From Epiperipatus broadwayi (taxonomy: Eukaryota > Onychophora > Udeonychophora > Euonychophora > Peripatidae), in NCBI GenBank assembly GCA_028023455.1, contig JAQFVV010012446.1, positions 808,001 through 872,000 of the forward strand: DNA of 64,000 nt, read 5' to 3'. Positions 10,395 to 23,445 of the stretch are shown here, piece by piece. The translations under genes were made by a program, and so were the position numbers. Below the pieces are notes generated by a model. It was not told the origin of the DNA and ran no database searches. It saw only the letters and a program-made list of their open reading frames with translations. Position 1 is the first letter of the stretch. The number at the start of each line of letters is the position of its first letter.

Positions 10395-11350
10395 CTTGTG
10401 TTCAAATCCCTATATTTACAATTAAGGTCCAAGTATATGAAGAATGCCTATATTTCAAATATTAACTATATCACAATGCAGCTTTTAATTACAGGAGAAA
10501 GAATTGTCATACTTTTAAATGTGTGTGGAGTCTAGAATGTAACTGGCAAACGCTAATGAGTTTTTAGTATTATGAACTACATACAACAGAAGGATATAAA
10601 GCGTTAAATATTCTATAATGTTTTGAATTCACTTGCTTGCATGTGTAGATTCACACATAAGCTCTTATAATATAAACTGACGAGATAAAAAAAAATCACA
10701 CAAACAAATAAACATACAGAGTAAATTTTTTAATTTTATTTTCATCTTAAATCAAGATGTCTTCTCACAGCAATAAGCAGACAGAATTTAATTTGATTTA
10801 AAAAAAAACACACACAAGGAATAAAAACTTTCTAAAAATAAAAATATTTAAAAATCAAACTTCCATTTTAAATCAGAAGTTCTACAAATTTCGGAATTTT
10901 TTTTTTTAAAAAAAAAAAAGTGTGACCATAATGCGTAATGACTGATTATTAAAGAAATTATACAAAGTTCTGCCTGGTAAGAAATAATTTTCTCACTTGC
11001 AATTATTAAATGTATACATACACGTGTACACACACATATATAACCACATGTGTATATATAAATTAATATTAGGACGAAAATCCTAAAAGATACGTGTATA
11101 CTGATTTTAATTTTTTTTTTTTTGTAAATTTCCAGCCTCTCTTTGATTTTCTTTTTTTTTTCTTTTAAATAGAATATATTTTCAAAATAATAATACTAAT
11201 TAAAACCCAAAAATTTGGACTTTTAGTAAAGGCATTTACTGGTTTATTAACAGTCCAAAAGCACTGCCATGTTGTTATTGACGGATTAGTTGTCGATTAA
11301 ACAGTTAAGCGTAAAGTGAAATTTTCAAACATATCACTAAAAAAAAGTGA
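10395..11350. other. Gene-less 3' flank of the DPP gene
   Basis: It holds A/T-rich DNA with homopolymer runs at 10900-10920 and 11109-11122. No gene or clear repeat unit is seen. The true transcript end of the DPP8/9 gene probably lies here or just downstream of the stop at 11381. Confidence 0.5.
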
Positions 11351-11353
11351 TTT

Positions 11354-11363
11354 TTTATTTATT
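11354..11363 (-). promoter_or_regulatory. Candidate polyadenylation signals
   Basis: The minus strand has two overlapping AATAAA hexamers about 18-27 bases downstream of the DPP8/9 stop codon. Their closeness to the stop makes use of a more distal site equally plausible. Confidence 0.3.
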
Positions 11364-11380
11364 TTCTAAAACACATCTCC

Positions 11381-11473
11381 TCATAGATGTTGTATTAGGA
11401 AACTAAGCACCATGGTTTCATAATGTTCACTAACATCCGGCTGCCTTATTCCATGCCTTTCATTGGGATAAAC
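11381..11473 (-). CDS. DPP8/9: DPP8/9 terminal coding exon (catalytic His)
   Basis: Thirty codons plus TGA (11381-11383). The exon opens with VYPNERHGIRQPDVSEHYE directly after a CCCCAG acceptor and in phase 0 with the upstream exon ending ...PYQLQ. The His of ERHGIR is the charge-relay histidine of the S9B family; DPP8/9 usually read ERHSIR, so Ser to Gly is a mild change. The protein ends LSFLIQHL, close to the usual end of DPP9. The longer C-terminal tail of DPP8 is absent. Confidence 0.96.
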   Translation of the reverse strand, partial: VYPNERHGIRQPDVSEHYETMVLSFLIQHL

Positions 11474-11514
11474 CTGGGGAGAAAAGGAAAAATACACTGT
11501 AAAATGCATAATAT

Positions 11515-12645
11515 ATATTTATATAACAGCAATAATATATATAATATTCATAAATATAAAAGCTCTTTTCGGCAAATATTAATTTTTGCTCTTTTCATTG
11601 TACTTGAACTGTTTTATAATTATGACTGTAATAGTGGTATTAACGATTAAGCCAATGCACGTGCACTTTAAAGATAAATTATAAACGAATACTCTCACTT
11701 TTTCCAGACACAAGATATAGTATTTTAGAAAGAATGGAATGAATCCACCCATTCTTTCGACACAAACATTTATGTATGGGAAAATCTTAAGCTTTTGGAA
11801 ATGAGAGCGTGAAGGTGTTAAGCAATCATTGTTATGTTTGAACGAATGACGCCTGCAAAATCTTTACAATTTACGACACATTATTCTTTAGCTGAAATTA
11901 AACATATATAATGAGATATTATTTTATACAGCGCTATGTTTTAATACTGTAATAATATGTTTAATTTCAACTAAAGAATGACGTGTCGTAAATTGTAAAG
12001 ATTTTGCAGACGTCATTCGTTCAAACGTAACAAATGTAAGTTGAAGTGATTGCTTAACACCTTCATGCTCTCATTTCCATACGCTTAAGATTTGCCCATA
12101 CATAAATGTTTGGGTCAAAAGAATGGGTGGATTCATTCCATTCTTTCTAAAATACTATATCGTGTCTGGAAAAAGTGAGAATATTCATTTATAATTTATC
12201 TTTAAATTGCATGTGCATTGGCTTAATCGCTAATATCACTATTACAGTATTAAAACATAGTGCTATATAAAATAATATCTCATTAATTATGACTGTAATT
12301 ATATTTGCTGAAAAGAGCTTTTATGTGTATAATTACTCTTATTGCATTACCAAATGTATACCATATAATACTAAATCATCCTGCACTTTGCTACTGTTAC
12401 ACAATGCTTTATTTACCACCCTCTTTTACACCTTAGTTTCGATTGCCCCAGCAACCTTCTTCAGAAGTTTTATATATCTCTTAACTTCAACTGCTAAATT
12501 CAAATGTAAAAGAGGGTGGTAAATAAAGCATTGTGTAACAACAGTAAAGCGCATGGATGATTTACTATTATATGGTATAGCTTTTATGTGTATAATTATT
12601 ATTATTATTATATATATTATTGCTGTTATATAAAAATATATCACA
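11515..12645. mobile_element. Large palindromic element, interrupted in the right arm
   Basis: The left arm (about 11515-11905) and right arm (about 11950-12335 plus 12599-12645) are reverse complements over nearly 400 bp, centred on an AGCGCTATGTTT region near 11925-11945. Outer ends read ATATAACAGCAATAATATAT and its complement. The right arm is split by a smaller fold-back element at 12336-12578. The arm sequence is the same family as the single-copy direct-repeat element at 8649-9067, and a short end piece recurs at 28728-28796. No coding frame is conserved. Confidence 0.65.
12336..12578. mobile_element. Family B fold-back element with 20-bp target duplication
   Basis: The inverted arms contain ACTAAATCATCC and TTACACAATGCTTTATTTACCACCCTCTTTTA with their complements. 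An identical 20-base direct duplication (12316-12335 and 12579-12598) bounds the element, and removing one copy restores the right arm of the 11.5-12.6 kb palindrome. The left end has an extra 21 bases (CTCTTATTGCATTACCAAATG) that the right end lacks. The minus strand carries a CTGAAGAA-hairpin-GAAAC module at about 12442-12471. A second copy lies at 61894-62211. Confidence 0.75.
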
Positions 12646-12649
12646 TCTT

Positions 12650-13145
12650 ATGATTTAATTAAATATATGTAAAAGCAGCATGATGAATTAAACTTTCTAT
12701 TTTTGATGAGAGTTTAAAATATGTAAGCTACAATAAATTGTGAATAATTTATACATAATTTAAAATATCAAACGCATAATAATCATCAAAATATAAGAAA
12801 TAGCACTATTATACAATGTGACCAATTGTAATTAAATTGGAATGGCAATATCGCGATCCATACTATTGCATTTTTATTTGACCAAGTCCGCACTGCCATT
12901 TAATCTGATCCACTGGAGAATACTATTTGTACAAGTGCAATACCATTAATCCATTGGTATTTGTTCCTAGCTTTATTTGATTAATGATTTTTTGTCCTAA
13001 ATTAAAAATGTGGTAGTAATAATTCAATAATATGCTTCTCATCCCATCACTATAAACTTCTCAAATCTTTAAAGCACCGGTATGCAAATGGTTAAACAAA
13101 TTTGAAAATATTAAATAATAATATTTTAATATTTATATGTTCTAA
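12650..13145. other. Gene-less intron/AT-rich DNA
   Basis: Nothing is recognised apart from A/T-rich sequence. Confidence 0.5.
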
Positions 13146-13148
13146 TAA

Positions 13149-13266
13149 ATAGAAAAACGCATCTTAAATTTGATGTAAATAAATTTGAAAAAATGGCAAC
13201 TCCAACGATAGAAAAACGCATCTTAAATTTGATGTAAATAAATTTGAAAAAATGGCAACTCCAACG
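13149..13266 (+). repeat. Two tandem 59-bp units
   Basis: Two apparently identical copies of a 59-bp unit beginning ATAGAAAAACGCATCTTAAA and ending GGCAACTCCAACG sit head to tail, which suggests a recent local duplication. Confidence 0.9.
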
Positions 13267-13499
13267 ATCACGGATAAATACAATTTTCATTGCAGCTGCT
13301 AAACTCCTTCTTCAACTAACCTTGTCATAAAATCATAGGTCCATCTATATAAATGGCTATTTTATTAATTATTACATCTATATAAACTAATAAAATTCAG
13401 TGTAGCATGTAGTTAAAAATGAGGAACTTTCTCTTCCTGCGATCGATCAATCAATAATATTCTGTCCTACAGACATGTCCGAAGAGTAAGCACATCACC

Positions 13500-16110
13500 A
13501 ATTCATCCATTTCTCCACTCCGTTCTCTTCAGTGCTCACGTAACTCTTCCCATCTCTTATATCATCCAGCAATGTCAATCTTTTACATCCTTTCTTCATT
13601 TCCACTCACGATTCCCTCCAAAATATTTTTTATTAAACTATACTTTTTTTAATATATGTCCAATCCAATTCCTCTTTCTATCTCTAATTTTTTCAATAAA
13701 TCTTTTTTCATTTACTCTTTTCAAAACTTCATTATTTTATTCATCCAATTGATTTTCCCCATCTTTTTCCATGACTACATACATATCAAAAGCTTCCAAT
13801 CTGTTCCTAATTTTATTATTTTAGTGTCCATGTTTCACAACTATATAACAGTACACTCCACACATAGCATTTAATTATTTTTTTCTTTAATTCTCTCTTC
13901 AAAGGTCCATTTATTTTCTTTCTCTTAGAAAATGCCTCCTTTGCCAATGCTATTCTTTTAACTTCAGCTTCACTTCTTCCATCCTTACTCAAGCAACTAC
14001 CCAAATATGTAAATCCCTTTGCCTGTTGAACCATATTATTATTGATTTCAACTTGCAGTTTTTTTTCCTACATCCTTCCCTATCCATAAACACTGTCTTC
14101 TCAATATTAATCCTCATTCTATATATTTTAACATATTCTGAAGACACTTTTCATCTTCAGCTATAAGAGGCATATGATCTGCAAATCTTATACATTTTAT
14201 TATTGTACTGCCAATATTTGCTTCTCCATAATCTAAATAATTATTTAACGTGTCTTCTAAATAAATATTAAAAAGAGCAAGTGACATGCATCCTTACATA
14301 ACTTCTCTTTCTGTATTCTTTTCATCTGTATCATTATTCTCCAGTCTAATTTTTACCTTTTGCCCAGTATACAAATTACAAATCAATCTTCTCTCTTTCC
14401 AAAATACTCCTTTATTTTTTAAAATGGTCATAAGTCTATTACAGATTACTTTATCAAATGTTTTTTCCAAATTGACAAAACATATACCAATTCCTTTATC
14501 TTTTTCAATATGTCTCTTTGTAATTGTTCTACCAACACCAATAGCATCATCTTGTACCTTTCCTTCTCTGAAAACCAAATGTTCTTCTCCAATATAATAT
14601 TCTATCTTCCCATAAATTCGAGTTACAATTATCCACAATAAAACTAGAAGCATGAGATAACAAACTTATTGTGAGCATTTAACAGCTTTCTTCTTTTTAG
14701 CAATTCGAATCATTATAGTCCGCAAAGATCTTCAGGCCAAATTCCAATATTATACATCAAATTGCAAAGTCCAACTATTTCCTTCATAGTAAATTTTCCC
14801 ATTTCTTTCAAAAATTCTATGGGTATTGTATCAAATCCAACAGCTTTATTATTCTTCATTTTTGCAATCGACTTTATTACTTCATCTGTCAATATGTCCA
14901 TACCTTTATCATCTACTTCAATATCTTCTTCATTTTCAAATTCATAATTAATTGAATTATTTTCTTTTCCAACTAAACATTGAAGATATATTCTTTGCAT
15001 CTTTTCAATATATTACTGCTATCAGTTAATCTCTTTTCATTCTTATCCACTATTTCATTCGCTAATCATTTTTTTCTCCAAATGACCTTTCTAATTCTAT
15101 TAAATAGCAGATCATATCTTTTCAACTGTTGAAGCATTTCTATTACTCTATATTCTTGTTTCAACCATTTTTCTTTTACTAAATCTGTTTCTCTTCTTAG
15201 CTCATTATTAATTTTTCTATAGGCACTTTACTCTTTCTCAGTATTGACATTCTTCCATCTTTTCCAACATAACTTCCGTTATCCAATCATTTACCTTTCT
15301 TTAAACAAATAGTGTCTATTTCATTTTTTGCTGATTTTAATAATACCTCTTAATCCTACTCCAACACTTATCAGAACTATTAATATATTCCTCATCTTTA
15401 TCAATCCTTTTTATATTTTTACCTATTAAACCAAATTTTCCTTTCTCCATTTGCTGAGTCCCATCTTACATATTTTTCCCCTCTTTTTATTCTTTTTAAA
15501 CTCTAATTTAGTCATAAACAGATTATGATTCAAGTTTATATCAGCACTAGGCAAAGCATGTGAATCCTTAATAGCATTTTTGTATCTATCCTGAATCAAT
15601 ATATAATCAATTTGATAACTTTATCACCTTGATCTTTCCATATATACAATCTTCTTATATGATTTTTAAAGCAAATATTTGCAATCTCAAAACCATTCTC
15701 CTAATAAAGCTGCACAAGCCAGTTACCTGTTTCATTTCTTTTTCCTTCCTTACCTTTCCCTACAACAGCATTCCAATCATCCAATAGCAATATACATGCA
15801 TTTTTTCACCCGCATCGTATAATTTCTATCTTCTATTCTTATCAATTTCAATAACAACATGACTAGCAGTCAGCCTATAAACTTGTATGAATACTAAATC
15901 CCTAGGACTTGCAGTTATTGTCATCATCATCAGCTCATTGTCAATACAATCTACCTTTGTCATACTATTCCAAATTTGCTTTCCATAACATCGGAATAAA
16001 ACAATTTAACATTTTCACTACATACTGCCCCAAATCCCTTCTGCCTCACTTCGCTTTGCTTAATCCTGTAATCAATATTATTTATACACATTTTCTTTTC
16101 AAATTTCCCT
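13500..16110 (-). mobile_element. Decayed LINE with endonuclease and reverse transcriptase
   Basis: Read on the minus strand from 16110 downward, fragments appear in normal ORF2 order. Apurinic endonuclease pieces come first: VFIQVYRLT near 15880, DDWNAVVGKG near 15770 (GDWNA motif), and QIDYILIQDRY near 15600. RT follows with VGFDTIPIEFLKEMG (14880-14800), FVNLEKTFDKV (14470, usually F-D-x-x-K-A-F-D), and RFADHMP near 14170, where the second Asp of the FADD catalytic box has become His. The C-terminal FTYLGSCLSKDGRSEAEVKRIALAKEAFSKRKKI is at 14010-13910. Many frameshifts and stops make it non-functional. The layout fits an RTE/CR1/Jockey-type LINE; the clade is not certain. Confidence 0.8.
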
Positions 16111-16168
16111 ACTCCTCTCAATTATCCAACAATCTATGTAACAACTCTCAAGGTGTCTTCTCTAAATG

Positions 16169-16400
16169 AATGAAATTTTATGAGGATTTAGCAGGTTTAT
16201 GACTTCAGTAGACTCGTATCTATTCCTGCCGGGCAAGACACCAAAGCCATCTTTAACTAAGGTCTCAACACCAAATGTCCTGTAGACATAATCATAATAA
16301 AAACGAGAATTATAAGGCAAAGTGATTTCATGGTGACTTCTTTGCCCAGCAATAATCTTCGCAATAGGCTTAATATACTAGCTGAATCTCATAAAATGAT
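16169..16400. mobile_element. Possible short TIR element
   Basis: AAATTTTATGAGGATTTAGC (about 16173-16192) and AGCTGAATCTCATAAAATGA (about 16379-16398) are imperfect inverted repeats around about 190 bp of slightly more GC-rich DNA. No transposase is present, so it would be a MITE. Confidence 0.4.
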
Positions 16401-16550
16401 CATATGTCTACTGGAAGAATGTTGTTGTTTGGCTCAGCACCCAGCTTATTTATATTACTTTGCTTATTCGTAGATAACCTTCATATCATCTGGCTAGCAT
16501 GGGACCATGTGATATATAATCTGAATTTGTACAAAGCAATATATGCTAAT

Positions 16551-17015
16551 TTAAAAATCAGGTTTATAATAAGTTCAAACCCTAATTTAAAGCATGGCCA
16601 ATAATTGTTGCTTTATTTAAAGAATAAGCTCTAACCATAGGTGGACCACTTTTTGACAAGAGATCGTGTGCCAATTTAAGTGCATGTGTGAAGAGTACTT
16701 GCCTCAAAAGTATTACAGATTTATAAATTGTTATATTATTAATTATTACATCTATATAAACCAATAAAATTCAGTGTGATATATAAAAAGGAATTTGTGT
16801 AAGTAATAAGTCAATTTAAAAATCAGGCTTATAAATTCAAACCCTAATTTAGGCACTATCAATAATTATTGGTTTATTTAGGGAATAAGCTCTAAACATA
16901 GATGGGCCACCTATGGTTTTAAAACAGTTATTGATGGCAGAGTGCCTGTCATTTGTAGCGCAAGTTTGAAGAATAATTGCTTCCACAACAGTACAAATAT
17001 ATAAATCGCTACATT
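16551..17015 (+). repeat. Two direct repeat units, period about 265 bp
   Basis: TTAAAAATCAGG(T/C)TTATAA... at 16551 recurs at 16816 and the similarity continues for about 190 bp through GGAATAAGCTCTAA. The spacer end ATTAATTATTACATCTATAT (16738) also occurs at 13367. This is a dispersed repeat present as a diverged tandem pair. Confidence 0.65.
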
Positions 17016-17164
17016 GTTATTTGATTGTTATTAGCAACTGTAAGCTTGCTTGATTTACTTACCATTTATGAATGTTTAGCAACGATATGAGAAAGAGGAT
17101 ATTGTTTACAGGTTTGATAAATTTGTTTGTCCAATTAATTTGTGTTTAAATCATAACATTAGCA

Positions 17165-18325
17165 CTTCAACAACTTTCCATTTTACAGCCATCTAGTGAA
17201 AACTAGAATAATAAGTGATTACCAGATGTATATATAATGCCTAACCTATTATTTGAACTTCCATTCTCAGCCAGGTTTCTGGCTTTTTGATTTTATCAAC
17301 GAGGTCCAGAATTCAAAATTAGAAGGAATGCATACATGCATTATAGTAACTGCCTTTAACTTCTATTTTATATGTAAAGTTTAAAACTTGAAATTCAAAT
17401 CAGCTTACTGTTTGAATCCAAATCCACCTGCTTGAACAATTATATAAATCTGAAACCAATTCGGAAGCATATATTTAATTATGACTCATTCCTTTGACTA
17501 GGAAAGCAACAAAAAAAAAACACCAAACGTTTCAGCTTAACCAATAAAACAAAAGCAACTCTTCCATTTTACTACCATCTAGTGCAAGCTCGAATAATCA
17601 GCGATTCCCAGGTGCATACATAATTTCTATTCTTTAATATTTGGTGCCATCCTTAGATGTTTTTCTGGATTTTTGCCTTTAGCAATAAGGTCTGGTGTTC
17701 AAAGTTGGAAGCAACTACCTTTAACTCCATTTCACCTGTGAAAATTTGAAATTCAAATAAACCAAAAGTTTTGATCCTAAACCTGCTTGAATAATTATAT
17801 AGATCTGAAACCAGTTCTGCAACTTAAGGATTGAGATTCAAATATTATGGATAGGAATTATATTGAATCTTGTAATCAGTATCATCTAGTTTACATTAGA
17901 TGGCAGTGAAGTGGAGAGTTGCTTTTGTTTTATTGATTAAGTTAGAATGTGTTGGCAGTTTTTTTCATATACTGTTAGCCAGGGGAATAAGGTGCCTATA
18001 ATTAATGAAGAACTGGAGGCATTAAAATATATAACTGCTGAATTGGTTTCAGATTTATAAATTCATTTGAGTGGGTTGACATAAGTTCAGAACCTTGGAT
18101 TGATTTGAATATCAAGTTTTAAGTTTGGCAGGTAAAGGGAAATTATTTGCTGAATATATATATATACATGCACTCCTTTCAACTTTGAAACCTCAGGCCT
18201 CATTGATAAAGGCAAAGGATAGAAACCGGTCTGAGAATGAGGGTTCAAATATTAAAAGATATCCTAGCTTACACTAGATGGCAGCAAAGTGAAGAGCAGC
18301 TTTTGTTCTATTGCTTAAGCTGGAT
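17165..18325. repeat. Four-copy cluster arranged head-to-head (two plus, two minus)
   Basis: Units of about 250-300 bp start with a TTTTAC(A/T)(G/A)CCATCTAGTG block. Two copies point right (17172-17470 and 17545-17830) and two point left (about 17830-18065 and 18065-18325), recognisable by AGATGGCAG(T/C)(G/A)AAGTG at 17898 and 18281. Other shared blocks are CTGAAACCA(A/G)TTC and TTGAAATTCAAAT. No coding content is recognised. A fragment of the same repeat lies at 7795-7860. Confidence 0.65.
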
Positions 18326-18369
18326 GTCTTTGATAAATATCAAATTGAACAAAAATCACAATAGTTTTA

Positions 18370-19310
<941 letters not shown>

Positions 19311-19313
19311 CTC

Positions 19314-19394
19314 ATATGTCAAAAGCTTTGACCAGAGACGAACCCGGGCCAGCTGCTTGGAAGGCAGCTATGCTAACCACTAGGCCACCAACGG
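19314..19394 (-). repeat. tRNA-Gly(TCC)-derived SINE
   Basis: The minus strand reads CGTTGGTGGCCTAGTGG, a full anticodon arm GCTGCCTTCCAAGCAGC with anticodon TCC, and the B box GGGTTCGTCTC. The 5' half is very like animal tRNA-Gly(TCC). The acceptor 3' strand is replaced by TCAAAGCTTTTGACATATG and an A-rich tail, so it is a SINE and not a tRNA gene. The diverged copy at 5799-5879 has the same tail. Confidence 0.75.
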
Positions 19395-19867
19395 TTGTAG
19401 CTTTTTTCCAAATATTGTTAATTTTCTTCAATTTACATTTTTCATTTATGTCACTTATTCACACATTAAATTAACTAACCATGACATCAATTTTAATAAA
19501 ACACATATTCTGGAAAAAATTGAATATGACTAGAGACTGCTAAAGGAAGCTATAGAAATTTTTAAAAAGCCCAAGAGCATAAATGAAAAGTATTAACTGA
19601 AGAAAAATTTGGAAAAGGCTAAGAATGAGGAGAAAATAATAAAAGAAAAAATTAACAATTTTAAATCTCACCACACAACATTCTTGTGATTTGAGAAAGA
19701 AGCTCTGAGGGAAGTACTTGTTATTGTTGCAATGAATAAAATATATGTCATGGACATTAAGAAATTGCTCTATTCAGTTCTTTTAAGGCCTCAGAAAGGA
19801 AGTGAGAGACCAACTCTTAATTAACATCAAATTTCTCTTTGCAGTTACTTTTAACTACATATATAAA

Positions 19868-20010
19868 AACAGGAAAAACTCACTATATGTATTGCCACAC
19901 TGCAAGCTAGAGTAATCAATGGATGCCAGAAGGCTTGTACATAAAATCCCCATCTAGTGACTACTCATCCAATATCCCATTTTAATAACAGTTATAAGCA
20001 AGCATAAGAA
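19868..20010. mobile_element. Family A fold-back MITE, half copy
   Basis: GGAAAAACTCACTATATG, AGCTAGAGTAATCAATGGAT and CCCATCTAGTGACTACTCATCC match the left arm of 29846-30065. The sequence then jumps to the right flank block TAACAGTTATAAGCAAGCAT. The right arm is missing. Confidence 0.6.
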
Positions 20011-20659
20011 TTGACTTAACTACATATATACATATACACACAAACTTTATCCAATAACAAAATTGTTTTTAAAATATATAATTTAAAAATAAATAAAAAA
20101 CTGGTATAATAAATCTGAATTTAAAAATTGACATAAGTATTACACCAACAATGTTTATCATTCAAAAACGTGAATAATACTTTTGTTGGGCTGCTCAGAG
20201 AGTAGACATATATATATATACTCAATCAATCGAATTATACATAACTCGAAATATATATATATGAAATAAGACCAATGATTTGATATTATATATATTGAGC
20301 CAGTTAGGAGGTTCCTTCAAAATATGATTATGTGTATGGTTAGTATTTAAAAAATTTTTATATGTCAACTAGTTATTATTTCACTCTGAAATACTAGCAA
20401 TGGATAACTCTCTACTTTATCTGGCAAAACACGATGCCTAACACAAGATTTTAATTAATATCTTAACGGTATTTTTTATTACTTATTTTGTTTAAAGGTA
20501 ATTCAAAATTAAAATCAATGAAGGATTATCAGAATGTGGTTAGTACAAATATTTAGTATGGAAACTTCAATAACAATTTTAACTTGCGACTCCACTGAAT
20601 TTGAAATCACTAATAGAAAGGAACAAAATGAAAACCCTTTAATTTTAGGGAAATTATTT

Positions 20660-21190
20660 TATTAAAATAACATTATATACTTGCACATTAATGAATGATT
20701 AATCCGATACACTTTACATGTAATAATATATATATATGTATGTGTGCAGGTATATTTAATATTATATAAACATTGTTACATCAATTGTTTAAAGTGACAA
20801 AAATGAAATCCACGTCTGAAAAGTGATATAGCAACAAGAAAGAAAATTATAAAAGGATTTGTGTGTGTGTGTGAAAATAATAGGTCTATAAGTTGTATCA
20901 AAAAGGAAACTTTTATTAACTTTTATTAAAATAACATTATATACTTGCACATTAATGAATGATTAATCCGATACACTTTACATGTAATAATATACATATA
21001 TCTATGTGTGCAGGTATATTTAATATTATATAAACATTGTTACATCAATTGTTTAAAGTGACAAGAATGAAATCCACGTCTGAAAAGTGATATAGCAACA
21101 AGAAAGAAAATTATAAAAGGATTTGTGCGTGTGTGTGTGAAAATAATAGGTCTATAAGTTGTATCAAAAAGGAAACTTTTATTAACTTTA
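20660..21190 (+). repeat. 264-bp tandem duplication
   Basis: ATAACATTAT at 20667 recurs at 20931, and the two 264-bp copies are nearly identical throughout. They differ by single bases and in the lengths of their TA and GT microsatellites. This indicates a recent tandem duplication in intron DNA. Confidence 0.9.
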
Positions 21191-21229
21191 TTAGATACTT
21201 TTAATTCTTGAGAGAATCTACACATATAT

Positions 21230-22910
21230 ACGCCAATAAACTATCCAGAAAAAACTATATTTTAATTAGGTATTCTATTTAAGAAATGTTCATATCTTAA
21301 ATAAAAATGGATTGTTAGATTCAAACTCATTGATGTCTGTTTCCTGAGGACCATGGATTTAAATCAAGATCATCTAATGAATAAACACCATGACTTCCAG
21401 CGTATTATAAATTCATTCACCTCTTAGAAAATAGTCATTCAAATAGCCATTCAAATTTGGAACATACTCATATAAAACAAACTAATCGCACACATATTAT
21501 GAGTAAAGTGTTGGCTGTTATAAATAAAATAAAATGACAATTTCATAAAAGGAACCAAATTAATTTTAAGCAACTATCTTAAGAATTGTTCATTAAAATA
21601 AAGAACAATTATAGAATATCAAGCATACCAAGCTTTGATCATGAGACCATAATGCCATCTACCAGATATAGTATTTTAATATCATTCCATTGGAAACATA
21701 CTTATGCACATGTTGGAATTCGAACACTTATATTACCACGTTCGTGAATAACATAATAAATAAATGAATACTTATTAGCTGATATTATAAGGAATTATAA
21801 TACTACAAGCTTATTAGATAACACAGGAATCAGTGATTATTAAAGATTACCTTTGGATAGATTCATATATATATATATTGAAAGTGGATTATATAATTAT
21901 CAACCACCTACCGAATATATAAAGGTGTTAAAATACTAAAAGTAGTATGGAATAGATTATATTGGATCACCCCAGGAACTGCAATCAAATTCTCTAGTGC
22001 TCTTATCATTTCATTTTGGATACCTTCAAATTCTTATACCAATTTGACCACTTTACCTAGTATAGTGGATATTTGAATGCTAAATGTTTCAGTGATGTCT
22101 TTAAGTTTTTTTGTCTTTTAATTTTATTTTAACTTATGTTATACACAAGTGTTAAAGAATGATTTCATGTATAGCGTTACACAAAGCAAATAATCATATT
22201 TACACATTCACTTAAAGGAAGCTCCCTTAAACTACAAAGGATTAAATAATTATTGAACAATGCTTGCCAAGATAATTTATTTAGGTTTAATGTGAACGTA
22301 GTAGACCATAATAAGTTGCAATCCTCAATACTAAATTATTATCAGCCAAATTAAGATGAGTGTGTACCTTCCTTTAATTCACGCTAGTTCCTTGTTTAAC
22401 ATCACCCATAGTGTAAATACACACATACTAGTTATAATAAGCTAATGTTATTTTAACATGCAATTTCATGACCTACATTCTAGTTACCAATGTAAATAAA
22501 ATGTTTATCTATTAAATTAAAATCCTAGCTTTAGTTATTTTATTGTATATTACTCAGATAGGTCTATACAATTGAACATCAACTCATATTTACTAGAATT
22601 ATTTATCGATCGTAGATTTAGTCATAAGAGCTAGCAATAGTTACTAACCAAATAAGTTCAGATTGTGATAGCGTGAGCGAGAGCATTAGGTTTCCATATA
22701 TATGCATGTGACTTTACTGTCATTAAGCATAATTCTGTAGTCTTACATTACAAAGTCCATAAATATGAATAGAGTCTCTAGCTCGTGGGCCATATGAATT
22801 ATAGATTCCTCATATAGGTCTCTTTGGAATATATATGAGGTAGATATTTTTAAATCTACTCTATAGTCATCTCGTACCTACTTCCCCATATCATAATATA
22901 TATATAGCTG
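21230..22910. other. Gene-less intron
   Basis: No exon or recognisable repeat was found. Small TA microsatellites occur near 21866 and 22895. Confidence 0.5.
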
Positions 22911-22914
22911 CTTA

Positions 22915-23058
<144 letters not shown>

Positions 23059-23150
23059 CTATAAAAAATAAAAGAAATACTAAGTTACGTAAAACGAAAT
23101 TTACAAATATTCTCCAAATTATCAAATTCTATGCGATGAAATGTACTAAC

Positions 23151-23200
23151 TTTAAAAACATCTGGACGTTGAGCAAGACCTAAAAGTGACAAATATCCAC
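23151..23200 (-). CDS. DPP8/9: DPP8/9 short exon following the Ser motif
   Basis: 50 nt. It finishes the nucleophile-elbow GG split from the previous exon and encodes GYLSLLGLAQRPDVFK. The acceptor is TTTTCCAG (ending 23201) and the donor GTTAGT (23150-23145). The intron to the next exon is only 92 bp, the shortest in the window. Confidence 0.96.
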
Positions 23201-23300
23201 CTGGAAAAAAAAATTATATATACATATATATGAGAATAGATTAAAAAAATTTATACTTATTTCTATATTTTTCAAATACAAGTAGATTTCAAATTACTTT

Positions 23301-23445
23301 AGTAATATTTACTAAGGCAATAAACCTCAAGAATATGCGCTTGAAAATGGGAAGGTAGGGACCTCTACAGGTCTTAACCACAAGCTTACGCTTTGAAAGA
23401 AAAGTGGGCACATTCTTGAGGTTTATTGCCTTAGTAAATATTACT
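23301..23445. mobile_element. 145-bp TIR MITE
   Basis: AGTAATATTTACTAAGGCAA... (23301-23340) and its near-perfect complement (23406-23445) form 40-bp terminal inverted repeats around a 65-bp centre. It carries no coding capacity. Confidence 0.8.

Noticed and set aside
12436-12475. Calling the CTGAAGAA-hairpin-GAAAC module of family B a true hammerhead
   Set aside because: There is an extra A between the core and stem II, no convincing stem I, and a doubtful cleavage triplet. It is kept only as a hammerhead-like module.
14286-14597. 103-residue plus-strand open frame
   Set aside because: It is the antisense shadow of the LINE RT read on the minus strand.
19314-19394. Functional tRNA-Gly gene
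   Set aside because: The 3' acceptor strand does not pair with the 5' strand and is followed by a SINE-like tail shared with another copy.
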